NCBI RefSeq assembly: GCF_001563285.1
Contig: NZ_CP005188.1
Location: forward strand, 749,501 to 813,500
Origin: Sphingobium sp. MI1205
GTDB lineage: Bacteria; Pseudomonadota; Alphaproteobacteria; Sphingomonadales; Sphingomonadaceae
Direction: 5' to 3'
Length of the DNA stretch: 64,000 nt
The notes beneath the pieces were generated by a model. The model made no database searches. It worked only from the letters and a program-made list of their open reading frames with translations, and was not told the origin of the DNA. The translations under genes were made by a program, and so were the position numbers. Of the stretch, positions 1-7,814 are shown one piece after another. Position 1 is the first letter of the stretch, and each line of letters starts with the position of its first letter.

Positions 1-761
1 CCGTCGATCGCTGGCGTATCAAGCAGAAGAGTTCGGTTGGCATCCTCTCGGATGCCACCGAGATCGCGCTCGACTATCTCGCGCGCGTGAATGGCTCCAG
101 TAACCCCAATGTCGTGCGAGCGGCGGCCACGGCCGACGATATCGCGCGCTATGCGGGCACAGGCATCACGCCGACGGGCGACATTCTCTATGTGGACTCC
201 CGCTACGAGAATCTTCTGCCGCTGGACGTGCAGGGCATAGACTTCGGTTTCAACTACGCGTCTCCAACAACCCCGGCCGGGCGCTTCACCCTGAGCTTCA
301 ATGCGTCCAAGCTGATCAAATATTATCAATCCGCCTCGGCGCAGGTGCAGTCGCTGCTGGACGCGATCGCCGGCGGTGAGATCAATGGCGCAATCGGCGT
401 GACCGGTGCAGCCGATCTGGTTCGGCAGGACGGTCATCCGCGCTGGCGCTATTCGGGTACGCTGACCTGGTACAAGGGGCCGGTGCAGGTGGGCTTGTTC
501 ACCCAATATATCGGGTCGGTGGAGCAATCGACGGTCTTTGACGCGAACGCCAATCCCTATGTCGTGGATTCTCAACTGACCGGCAATCTCTACGTCCAAT
601 ATACGCTCAAGAAGGATGGTCTCGGCGGCACGACCTCGATCCAGCTTGGCGCCCGCAACTTCACCAATGAGCGGCCGCCCCTTGCAACCAGCGGCTATCT
701 CGCATCGCTCTATCAGCCGCAGCGGCGCTACTGGTATGCAACCATTCGCAAATCCTTCTGA
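1..761 (+). CDS. TonB-dependent receptor, C-terminal part (5' end outside window)
   Basis: This is the end of an outer-membrane TonB-dependent receptor. The frame is open from the first bases of the window and stops with TGA at 759-761, so the start lies outside. The visible ~252 residues look like the last beta-strands of a receptor barrel: alternating aromatic and polar segments, a late GARNFTNERPP block before the last strand, and a C-terminal Phe (ATIRKSF), the usual BAM recognition end. The secreted M20 peptidase starts 28 bp downstream on the same strand. That pairing suggests import of a peptide-like or amidated substrate (inference). The substrate cannot be read from this fragment. 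Confidence 0.85.
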   Translation, partial: VDRWRIKQKSSVGILSDATEIALDYLARVNGSSNPNVVRAAATADDIARYAGTGITPTGDILYVDSRYENLLPLDVQGIDFGFNYASPTTPAGRFTLSFNASKLIKYYQSASAQVQSLLDAIAGGEINGAIGVTGAADLVRQDGHPRWRYSGTLTWYKGPVQVGLFTQYIGSVEQSTVFDANANPYVVDSQLTGNLYVQYTLKKDGLGGTTSIQLGARNFTNERPPLATSGYLASLYQPQRRYWYATIRKSF

Positions 762-789
762 TCAGACCAAATCCAGCACGGGAAGCCCC

Positions 790-2325
790 ATGTTCAAAAC
801 ATGCAAAATCTGGTCGACCTGCCTCATCGCAGCAACGCTTCCCTGCTCCGCCCTTGCGCTGACGCCCAAGGAAAGCGATGCGACACAGGCCGCGGCCACG
901 CGCACGCTGCCTGAATTCGTGGAGTTTCTGAAGCTCCCCAATGTCATGCATAAGTCGACGGCGGACATGCGCAAGAATGCCGACTGGGTCGAAGCGGCTT
1001 TCAAGCGGCATGGTTTTGAAGCGCGGCAGCTTGCCGATGGCGAGACGCCGATGGTCTTTGCGCAGGCGCCCCGCGCCTCCCCCAAACGCAAGACCGTGCT
1101 CTTCTACGCCCATATGGACGGCCAGGCGGTATTCCCGAAAGACTGGGATCAGCCCGATCCATTTCAGCCGGTGCTAAAACGGAGAGGGACCGATGGGAAA
1201 CTTGCTCCCATCCCTATCGAGAAGATCGCTCAGGGCGGAGCTATCGATCCCGAGTGGCGGCTGTTCGCCCGGTCGGCCGCCGATGACAAGGCGCCTATCA
1301 TGATGCTCATGGCCGCGATGGACGCCCTCAAAGCCCAAGGCAAGGCCACAGGGATCAACATCAAGATCATCATCGATTCCCATGAAGAAGGTGGGCCGCC
1401 CACGCTCAAGGACGTCGTCCAGAATAATCTGGAACTGCTAAAGGCCGATGCCGTCGTCATGCTGGATGGCCCCATGCATCCCAGCAACAAGTCCACGCTC
1501 GTCTTCGGTCACCGCGGCGGCATGGGGTTCGACCTCACCGTCTTTGCCGGCAATAACGACGCTCATAGCGGGCATTTCGGAAATTTCCTGCCGGATCCCA
1601 GCTTTGCCCTTGCTCATCTTCTCTCGACCATGCGCGACATGGATGGCCGGGTGCTCATTCCCGGCTTCTATGACGGCGTGGACATGAGTCCTGCCATGAA
1701 GAAGATATTGGCGGCCGTCCCGGATGATGAGGCAGCCATTCGCGCGCGCATCGGCATCGCCCGCAATGAGAAGGTTGGCGACAATTATCAGGAGGCGATG
1801 AACTATCCCACATTCAACATCACCTCGATGATATCGGGGCAGCCTGGCAGCAGGCGGTCCGTCATTCCAGCCTTCGCAACCGCCAGCGTCAGTTCCCGCA
1901 CTGTGCCAGGCACGCCGCCCGAACGCCAGATCGCACTTGTCCGCAAATGGGTGGAAGCCCAGGGCTATCATCTTGTCGATGGCGAGCCGACCGATGAAGA
2001 ACGGAGCAAGTTCCCCCTGATCGCCGCGATCAAGGGAGGCGGCGGCATGCCTGCCCTCATGACGCCGCTCGACGCTGCCGTCGGCAAATGGGCCGCGTCT
2101 GCCTTCACAGACGCATTCGGTCAGGATCCCGTCCGCATTCCGATCATGGGTGGCGGCGTGCCCACCAAACCGCTTGCCGATGGGCTCAAGGTTCCGATCC
2201 TGCTCATACCACTGGTGAACGCCGACAATAATCAGCATGCAGCCAATGAAAATCTCAGGCTTGGGAATTACATGTCCGGAGTGAAGAGCCTTTACGCTCT
2301 TTTTGTAGCTGATTTTGCCGACTGA
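790..2325 (+). CDS. Secreted M20 family metallopeptidase
   Basis: Predicted zinc-dependent exopeptidase or amidohydrolase of the M20/M25/M40 family, 511 residues. The ATG at 790 is chosen because it begins a clean signal peptide (MFKTCKIWSTCLIAATLPC, cleavage near ALA). A longer in-frame start at 616 would overlap the receptor gene. Metal-site motifs are visible: YAHMDGQ (His ~108, Asp ~110), AADDKAP (Asp ~166), and DSHEEGGPP with the catalytic Glu pair ~199-200. The dimerisation-domain segment NNDAHSGHFGNF follows. It probably acts in the periplasm on material delivered by the upstream receptor. Substrate specificity is not evident. Confidence 0.9.
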   Translation: MFKTCKIWSTCLIAATLPCSALALTPKESDATQAAATRTLPEFVEFLKLPNVMHKSTADMRKNADWVEAAFKRHGFEARQLADGETPMVFAQAPRASPKRKTVLFYAHMDGQAVFPKDWDQPDPFQPVLKRRGTDGKLAPIPIEKIAQGGAIDPEWRLFARSAADDKAPIMMLMAAMDALKAQGKATGINIKIIIDSHEEGGPPTLKDVVQNNLELLKADAVVMLDGPMHPSNKSTLVFGHRGGMGFDLTVFAGNNDAHSGHFGNFLPDPSFALAHLLSTMRDMDGRVLIPGFYDGVDMSPAMKKILAAVPDDEAAIRARIGIARNEKVGDNYQEAMNYPTFNITSMISGQPGSRRSVIPAFATASVSSRTVPGTPPERQIALVRKWVEAQGYHLVDGEPTDEERSKFPLIAAIKGGGGMPALMTPLDAAVGKWAASAFTDAFGQDPVRIPIMGGGVPTKPLADGLKVPILLIPLVNADNNQHAANENLRLGNYMSGVKSLYALFVADFAD

Positions 2326-2549
2326 TTTTTTGGGGCGGCTTATAATGCCGTCTCAAACGACCCCTGCACGAACGCGCTTTGCGGGAATGACGGGTGGAGC
2401 AGCGTAGCGTGTTATATGTAGCCCTTTAGCGGGGCGAAGTTGGAAGTTCCTTCAACGAAGGGGAACATAAGCTGGATACCCGCAAAAACTCTGGCGGATT
2501 TAGGGCATTCGTGATTCATTGAGTAGGTAGCCATTGGAGGCGATCTGCC
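2326..2549. other. Intergenic stretch without a gene
   Basis: No coding sequence is supported here. The stretch separates the M20 peptidase stop from the transposase remnant that begins at 2550. The last ~60 bp (from about 2500) probably belong to the non-coding end of the former insertion sequence, because the remnant begins with an intact ATG at 2550. No clear promoter, and no terminator with a T-tract, was seen. Confidence 0.4.
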
Positions 2550-2690
2550 ATGGATCCGAAGTCTCTTTTCAGCCTGAATGACCACCTTGAGATGCTAAAG
2601 CCGTCATGGTGATCCGCTTGAGATTCTTGAACGGACCGTGGATTTTGAGTATTTCCGGCCTGGCCGGTCGAGGGGCTGTAAAAGCCATAT
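2550..2690 (+). pseudogene. IS5-like transposase N-terminal remnant
   Basis: From ATG 2550 the frame reads MDPKSLFSLNDHLEML and stops after ~20 codons. After a frameshift near 2605 the reading resumes as GDPLEILERTVDFEYFRP. Together these match the N-terminus I know from IS5-superfamily transposases (LFxLxDHLxxLxxxGDPLExLxxxVDFExFR). Similarity ends around 2675-2690, and the DDE catalytic part is absent. The insertion-sequence ends are not identifiable with confidence. The neighbouring reverse-strand gene is truncated within ~60 bp, so insertion followed by deletion is the likely history (inference). Confidence 0.65.
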
Positions 2691-2745
2691 CAGCATCGAG
2701 CATCCTCTGCCTTATAACTCAATGCGCGGGATTCGCCACCTTGCT

Positions 2746-3881
2746 CTATTGTTTCCACCAGTGATCGAACATGCGTGGGCTGGGCAGCCGCTGATCCAGG
2801 CCATCATCAGTGCCACTGTTATTCACCAGCACCGCCTCGGCTTCGACGCCTAGCTCACGCAACAGTGCCAACAGCAGAGCAGTCTTGGCCTTGCAATCGC
2901 CGTAACGGCGTTGCCATGTCTCATCGGCTCCTGCCGGCGTCAGATTTCCGCCATTCGGCCCGACATAAATATAGCGGACATCCTGCTGCACCATTTTCAG
3001 CGCAGCGGCAGCGCGGTCGAGCGACTTTACATGGGCCGCGGCGATACGGGCGGCCTCCGGCTTGAGCGAGGAGTTAGCGCTCAGACTGGAAGCATTGGCA
3101 AATAGCGGTGCAAAAAGGCGCGATATGTCCCGCCAGTTGCCGGAGCTGCTATATTCGACGACCCGCTGCCACAGATAGCGAGGGGGCGCATCCTTGGGCG
3201 GCGTCAAGACGCCAGGGTTGTCGAACCGATAATCGATCGCATTCGCGCCCTGTTCAGCCACAGTCATCATATCGCTGGTCATCTTGACGATAGGCTTATT
3301 CTTTTCCTCCCAACTTAGACGAAGATGATATCGGCCGGCTGCCGGCTCGGCGGCGAGGAGAAGCAGGCCGGCATCGTTCTTCCCCAAGGTGGGATCACTC
3401 GCACGGAGCGTTGCGCCAAACTCGATTTCATCCCCGACCTGAGATCAGGCACACGCAAAACGGCCGTCAGATTGCCGTCCAGCCTTGCCGCTTCAAGCTG
3501 GTCTTCTCGACGAAGTATCTCGAACGAAGCCGTCTTCAATAAGTCGGTAGCCTGGCCTTCGCGATGGATCTTTATTGCATGGACGACAGGCGAACCAGCG
3601 GCCGGATTCCAGGCCAGCGATAGATTGCCGAGCTGCAGCGCGTTGGGATGTAGGATCTTGATGCGGTAGCCGTTGTAGAGCAGCTGTCCCTTGTCATCGA
3701 GATGAACCTCGGTGTCCTGTCGGCGGATGAAAACCGCGCCTGCGGCATCGGCGGGAACAGGCATAGGTTCGGACTGGACGGCCCATTTGGGCTCAGACCC
3801 AATTTGGATCTTGCTGCCAACTGCATAAGCGGTCGATCCGGCAAGCACGCTCGCCAGGCAAACAGAAATCGTGAAACGCAC
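2746..3881 (-). pseudogene. DUF3857/transglutaminase-domain protein, frameshifted and truncated
   Basis: Remains of a secreted protein with an N-terminal DUF3857 domain and a transglutaminase-like core. Translation probably began at GTG 3881, after an AGGGGG ribosome site; the signal peptide FTISVCLASVLAGSTAYA follows. An in-frame ATG at 3905 is the alternative. Near 3436 one base appears missing: the frame leaves ...VPDLRSG and the other frame continues as DEIEFGATLRASDPTLG. The core keeps the nucleophile Cys in RRYGDCKAKTALLLALL. It stops at FDHWWKQ, just after the catalytic His of FDH, so the catalytic Asp and everything beyond are lost. The break faces the transposase remnant. Confidence 0.75.
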
Positions 3882-4146
3882 AACACCCCCTGAGATTTGT
3901 GCCATAATGTCTGCGGCTCTGATATAAGCAAGTGTTTGATGACTCTTACAATCACCGTTCGATACCGAAGGCCTCTTCGACAGCGCCAGCATCAACCCCT
4001 CGTAGAGGACGTGGAATGGGAAAGCTGCCTGCCCGCAGTTGAGAGCAGGAAGTAAGGCGCTAAACGGCGACAAAGGGTCGGTTTTCGAAGTGCGATTGGC
4101 ATTTTGCAACATCCTGCAAAGAAGCTGAAATATTTCCACGGTTGCT

Positions 4147-4163
4147 AACGCGACCGATTCGCA
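4147..4163. promoter_or_regulatory. Putative Fur-type operator upstream of siderophore receptor
   Basis: The sequence aacgcgaccgattcgca contains the inverted repeat GCGA-N5-TCGC and lies 31 bp before the receptor ATG. A near-identical copy (two differences in 17) stands at 54186-54202 before the PepSY iron operon. Palindromic GCGA/TCGC sites in front of iron-uptake genes fit Fur-family control in alphaproteobacteria. The assignment is inference from position and recurrence. Confidence 0.5.
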
Positions 4164-4170
4164 TTAGCTG

Positions 4171-4189
4171 ATCCCCAAATTTAGGGGAT
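4171..4189 (+). promoter_or_regulatory. Inverted repeat overlapping the ribosome-binding site of the receptor gene
   Basis: ATCCCC (4171-4176) pairs perfectly with GGGGAT (4184-4189) around the loop AAATTTA. The right arm contains the AGGGGAT ribosome-binding site of the gene starting at 4194. Folding in the mRNA would hide it, so it could be a translational control element. It could equally be a DNA operator half. Confidence 0.45.
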
Positions 4190-4193
4190 AGTC

Positions 4194-6398
4194 ATGCGCA
4201 GAATTTCCATCGCCACCGCCCTCATTCTGGCGGGTACGTCTACCATCGCCTATGCCCAGGCGGCGCCTGCGGAAGCGAACCGCGACGACATCATCATCGT
4301 TACCGCGACCGGCCAATCGTCGGCCATATCGACGACCAAGAGCGCTACGCCGATCATAGAGTCGCCGCAGTCGATCTCGATCGTCAGCCGCGAGGAGATC
4401 AACCTGCGCGCTTCCCCGACGATCGCCGATGCGCTGGCCTATACGGCCGGTGTGCAGTCGGAAAGCTGGGGCGTGGACAGCCGTGTCGACGAAGTGTCGG
4501 TGCGCGGTTTCGGCGCGGGCGGCTTTTCGTCCAACAATAATTTCGTCGATGGCCTGCGCCTGCCCTCCGGTGGGCAATGGACGCGACCGGGCTTCGATTC
4601 CTATGCACTCGAACAGATTGAGGTGCTCAAGGGGCCTTCGGGCGCGCTCTATGGCCAGACCGCGCCCGGTGGGCTCGTCAATATCGTCACCAAGCGGCCG
4701 ACTGACGAATTCCACGCCAATTTCATGCTTCAGGCGATCGGGACGACCGATCTGAACAACTGGAATTATCAGGCGGCGGCAGACGTCAGCGGCCCCATCA
4801 CCTCGACCCTGTCGGGGCGGATCGTCGGCCTGTCGCGCTATGGCGATACGCAGGTGGAGGATGTCACCATCGGCCGCCGCTATATCTCCCCCAGCCTGAT
4901 CTGGAAGCCGGATGATGCGACGACCTGGACGATCCTGGGCCAATATCAGCGGGACGAGGGCGGTTCGACCTTCCAGTTCCTGCCGGCGCTGGGCGCGCTC
5001 TATCTCAGCAACGGCAAATATATCGCCAATGACGACAATCTGGGCGAGCCGGACTGGAATACCTTCGACCGCAACCAATATCTGATCGGATCCTTCTTCG
5101 AACATGAGTTCAACGACGCGATCACGATCCGCAACAACAGCCGCTATACCCATCTCGACACGCTCTATCGCGTGGTCGTGCTGTCGGGGAATACGCTGAC
5201 TACCTGCCCATCGAGCATAGCGGGTTGCATTCCCGGCCAGACGATCAGCCGCCGCGCGGTGCAGGGCAAGGGCGAGAGCGACGGCCTTGCCACCGACACC
5301 CAGCTGGAGGCCAAGTTCAGTACCGGTCCAGTGGAGCATGTGCTGCTCGGCGGCTTCGACTATTTCCATACCGAATGGGAGCATTATCGCGATCTGGTCA
5401 GCTCCTCGCTGGTGCTGCCGATCCTCGATATCTTCAATCCGGTGTCGCGCGGATCGGCTGGTTTCGCCAGCAACATGTCGCCGCAGATCTACGCCGAAAC
5501 CGTCAGCAAACAGGCTGGCGTCTATCTGCAGGACCAGATCAATCTAGGCAAGCTGCGGGTGACGGTGGGCGGTCGACAGGACTGGGCGAAAGACAATAGC
5601 TACAATCCCGTCACCAGGAATCGCTACATCACCAAGAGTGACGCCTTCACCTGGCGGGCTGGCGCCGTCTACATGTTCGACAATGGTCTGGCGCCCTATG
5701 CCAGCTATTCCGAAAGCTTCCAGCCGCAGGTCAGCGACCCGAGCACCAGCTTGAGCGGCGAACCGTTCAAGCCGACGACCGGCCAGCAATATGAAGCAGG
5801 CATCCGTTACCAGTATGGAGACAATATCTATGTGACGCTGGGCGCCTATCAGGTCACCCAGCAGAACATGACCACGCCCGATCCGGCGGGCACGCTGTGC
5901 GGTACCTCCATCTGTCAGGTGCAGACCGGTGAAGGCCGGGTGCGCGGTCTGGAGTTCGAGAGCAAGGCGACGCTGCCCTGGGGAATGGCGGTGATCGCAA
6001 CCGCAACGCGCATGGACAGCAAGGTCACCAAGTCGAATACGGCGGGGCAGGTCGGCAATGAATTGCCGCAGATACCCGAATGGATGGCCTCGCTCTTCCT
6101 CAACCAGACGATCGAGGGCGGTTCTCTCGCCGGTCTCGGCTTTGGCGGCGGCGTGCGCTACACCGGCAAGAGCGTCGGCGACACCGCCAATTCGCTCCGC
6201 ATTCCCGACTATGCGCTGTTCGACCTGTTCATCCGTTATGACCTGGGCAAGGCATCGGATGCGTTGGAGGGCATGACCTTCTCGATCAACGGCCGCAACA
6301 TTGCCGACAAGCGTTATGTTGCGACCTGTAGCGCCGTATCCGCCTGCTATTATGGCCAGGGCCGCAGCCTCACCGCCCGCCTGCAATTCAACTGGTGA
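4194..6398 (+). CDS. TonB-dependent siderophore receptor (FhuA/FoxA-like)
   Basis: Outer-membrane receptor of 734 residues for a ferric siderophore, powered by TonB. A signal peptide (MRRISIATALILAGTSTIAYAQ) is followed by a TonB-box-like segment (DDIIIVTATG). The plug domain (residues ~45-160) has ESPQSISIVSREEI, DALAYTAGVQSE and LKGPSGALYGQTAPGGLVNIVTKRP, typical of the siderophore-receptor subfamily. The barrel ends in ARLQFNW with a terminal aromatic. It heads an operon with 4-nt overlaps to the next genes, which encode an esterase and PepSY-type membrane proteins. A Fur-like palindrome and a ribosome-site hairpin lie just upstream. The exact siderophore, hydroxamate or other, cannot be told. 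Confidence 0.92.
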   Translation: MRRISIATALILAGTSTIAYAQAAPAEANRDDIIIVTATGQSSAISTTKSATPIIESPQSISIVSREEINLRASPTIADALAYTAGVQSESWGVDSRVDEVSVRGFGAGGFSSNNNFVDGLRLPSGGQWTRPGFDSYALEQIEVLKGPSGALYGQTAPGGLVNIVTKRPTDEFHANFMLQAIGTTDLNNWNYQAAADVSGPITSTLSGRIVGLSRYGDTQVEDVTIGRRYISPSLIWKPDDATTWTILGQYQRDEGGSTFQFLPALGALYLSNGKYIANDDNLGEPDWNTFDRNQYLIGSFFEHEFNDAITIRNNSRYTHLDTLYRVVVLSGNTLTTCPSSIAGCIPGQTISRRAVQGKGESDGLATDTQLEAKFSTGPVEHVLLGGFDYFHTEWEHYRDLVSSSLVLPILDIFNPVSRGSAGFASNMSPQIYAETVSKQAGVYLQDQINLGKLRVTVGGRQDWAKDNSYNPVTRNRYITKSDAFTWRAGAVYMFDNGLAPYASYSESFQPQVSDPSTSLSGEPFKPTTGQQYEAGIRYQYGDNIYVTLGAYQVTQQNMTTPDPAGTLCGTSICQVQTGEGRVRGLEFESKATLPWGMAVIATATRMDSKVTKSNTAGQVGNELPQIPEWMASLFLNQTIEGGSLAGLGFGGGVRYTGKSVGDTANSLRIPDYALFDLFIRYDLGKASDALEGMTFSINGRNIADKRYVATCSAVSACYYGQGRSLTARLQFNW

Positions 6399-7237
6399 GG
6401 CGGCTGTCGGCCCTTGCGGCGCTTGGCCTGCTGACGATGGCGCCGGGCGTGGCGTCGTCGCCTGCGGTGGCGGCACCATGGCAGTTGGAACGATCCGACG
6501 TGCTGACCATCAGGTCGCCCGATGGCCATGCCTATCGGGTGCTTGTCGCCTGGCCGGAGGGCGAGCCACCCGCTGGCGGCTGGCCGCTGCTGTGGATGCT
6601 GGATGGCGAAGATAATTTCCCGATCGCGGCGATCACCGCGCGTCGGTTGGCGCGCGCCGGCGCACGGTCAGGGATCGGACCGGCGCTGATCGTAGCGATC
6701 GATTCCGGTCCGCTGGCGCGACGGGTGTTCGATTATACGCCGGCAGCGCCCGGCTATGCCATTCCCGCCGGTGCGCCGGCGAGTGGCCTGCCGACCGGCG
6801 GCGCCGATGCCTTCCTGCGCTTCATCGAGCAGCAGGCCCGGCCACAGATCGCGGCGCGCTGGAAGATCGACGCCAGCCGACAGACGCTGATGGGCCACAG
6901 CTTTGGCGGGCTGCTGGCGCTGCACGCGCTGGCCAAGGGCGCGCCCTTCAGCCGCTATGTCGCGGTCAGCCCGTCCTTCTGGTTCGGCAATGGACTGGTC
7001 GAGCAGGCGGTCGAGGGCATGGCGCCCGCGTCGGGCAAGAGGCTGCTGGCGGCCAGTGGCGACCGGGAGGGCGGCCCGACCAAGGGCGACAGCGAAGGTG
7101 ACAGGATGGCCGCCTTGTTCACGGCCCATGGCGTCGATGCGCAGTTCCGGCTGCTGCCGGGGCACAGTCATGGATCGACGATGATGGCGATGATGGCGGA
7201 CGGAATTGCCGTAGCATTTGGAACGGAATCAAAATGA
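6395..7237 (+). CDS. Periplasmic alpha/beta hydrolase, probable siderophore esterase (IroE/Fes-like)
   Basis: Predicted serine esterase of 280 residues. It starts at GTG 6395, overlapping the receptor stop as GTGA. An N-terminal signal peptide (RRLSALAALGLLTMAPGVASSPAVAA) places it in the periplasm. The nucleophile elbow GHSFGG (Ser ~169) and the late GHSHGS histidine (~257/259) fit the IroE/Fes (esterase D-like) family that cleaves ferric-siderophore esters or related substrates. Position directly after the receptor supports a role in iron release from the imported ligand (inference). Translational coupling to the receptor is likely. Confidence 0.85.
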   Translation: MRRLSALAALGLLTMAPGVASSPAVAAPWQLERSDVLTIRSPDGHAYRVLVAWPEGEPPAGGWPLLWMLDGEDNFPIAAITARRLARAGARSGIGPALIVAIDSGPLARRVFDYTPAAPGYAIPAGAPASGLPTGGADAFLRFIEQQARPQIAARWKIDASRQTLMGHSFGGLLALHALAKGAPFSRYVAVSPSFWFGNGLVEQAVEGMAPASGKRLLAASGDREGGPTKGDSEGDRMAALFTAHGVDAQFRLLPGHSHGSTMMAMMADGIAVAFGTESK

Positions 7238-7509
7238 TTGTTGCGATCCTTGGCGGGCTGCTAGTCGGCCTGGCGGCGATGCTGCTCTATCTGGCGGCGC
7301 CGCATCAGCAGATGGGGCGGCTGCCCTGTCCGCCGCGCCTTGCCGGATGGGGCGGCGTGGCGCTGCTGATCCTCGGCACCGGCTTGCTGCTCGGCTGGGC
7401 CGGGGTGGCGACGGGGATCTTCATCGTCCTGACGCTGGTGATGACGGTCTGGTCGGTGGTGCCTGTCATCATCGCCTGGCAGGGTGGCGCGGCGGAGGAC
7501 AAGCGATGA
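7234..7509 (+). CDS. Small three-helix membrane protein of the iron operon
   Basis: A 91-residue protein with about three hydrophobic segments (residues ~2-21, ~38-56 and ~58-82). The second loop carries a HQQMGRLPCPPR stretch before helix 2. ATG 7234 overlaps the esterase stop (ATGA), and its own stop overlaps the next gene. I do not recognise a named function. Small proteins of this type accompany PepSY-type membrane proteins in siderophore operons of this group, so it probably supports that inner-membrane step (inference). Confidence 0.75.
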   Translation: MIVAILGGLLVGLAAMLLYLAAPHQQMGRLPCPPRLAGWGGVALLILGTGLLLGWAGVATGIFIVLTLVMTVWSVVPVIIAWQGGAAEDKR

Positions 7510-7814
7510 GCAGGATCCGATCGCGCAGGCCGCTGACCAGCCGTGACTGGTTCGGCAAGGTGTCGGCCGCCTTCATCCTGGGCTTCACGCTGGCGCTCGG
7601 CTGCGCCGGCCTGTTCCGCGAATTGATGGACGTGGGGGAGGGCTATTTCTCCACCAAAGGGCAGTTCGCTATGTGGCTGATGTCGCCGGTCTGGGCGCTG
7701 ACGTTGAGCTTCTGCTTCCTGTTTCAGTCGGGGCTGCGCGCTTGGCTGTGGCTGGCCGCCGCCAATCTGTTGGTCTGGGTGCCGGTGCTGCTGATGGGAG
7801 GGCTGCGACCGTGA
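7506..7814 (+). CDS. Small membrane protein of the iron operon
   Basis: A 102-residue protein with a basic N-terminus (SRIRSRRPLTSRDWFGK) and three hydrophobic helices (residues ~20-38, ~55-72 and ~77-97). Upstream in-frame codons exist back to 7218, but ATG 7506 is preferred because it overlaps the previous stop by 4 nt, like every other junction in this operon. No enzymatic motif is seen. It is likely an accessory inner-membrane subunit working with the PepSY protein that follows with a GTGA overlap. The function itself is unknown. Confidence 0.72.
   Translation: MSRIRSRRPLTSRDWFGKVSAAFILGFTLALGCAGLFRELMDVGEGYFSTKGQFAMWLMSPVWALTLSFCFLFQSGLRAWLWLAAANLLVWVPVLLMGGLRP

Noticed and set aside
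2638..2853. 71-codon + strand frame near the transposase remnant
   Set aside because: Its first part is the shifted transposase remnant and its end runs over the antisense of the truncated transglutaminase gene.
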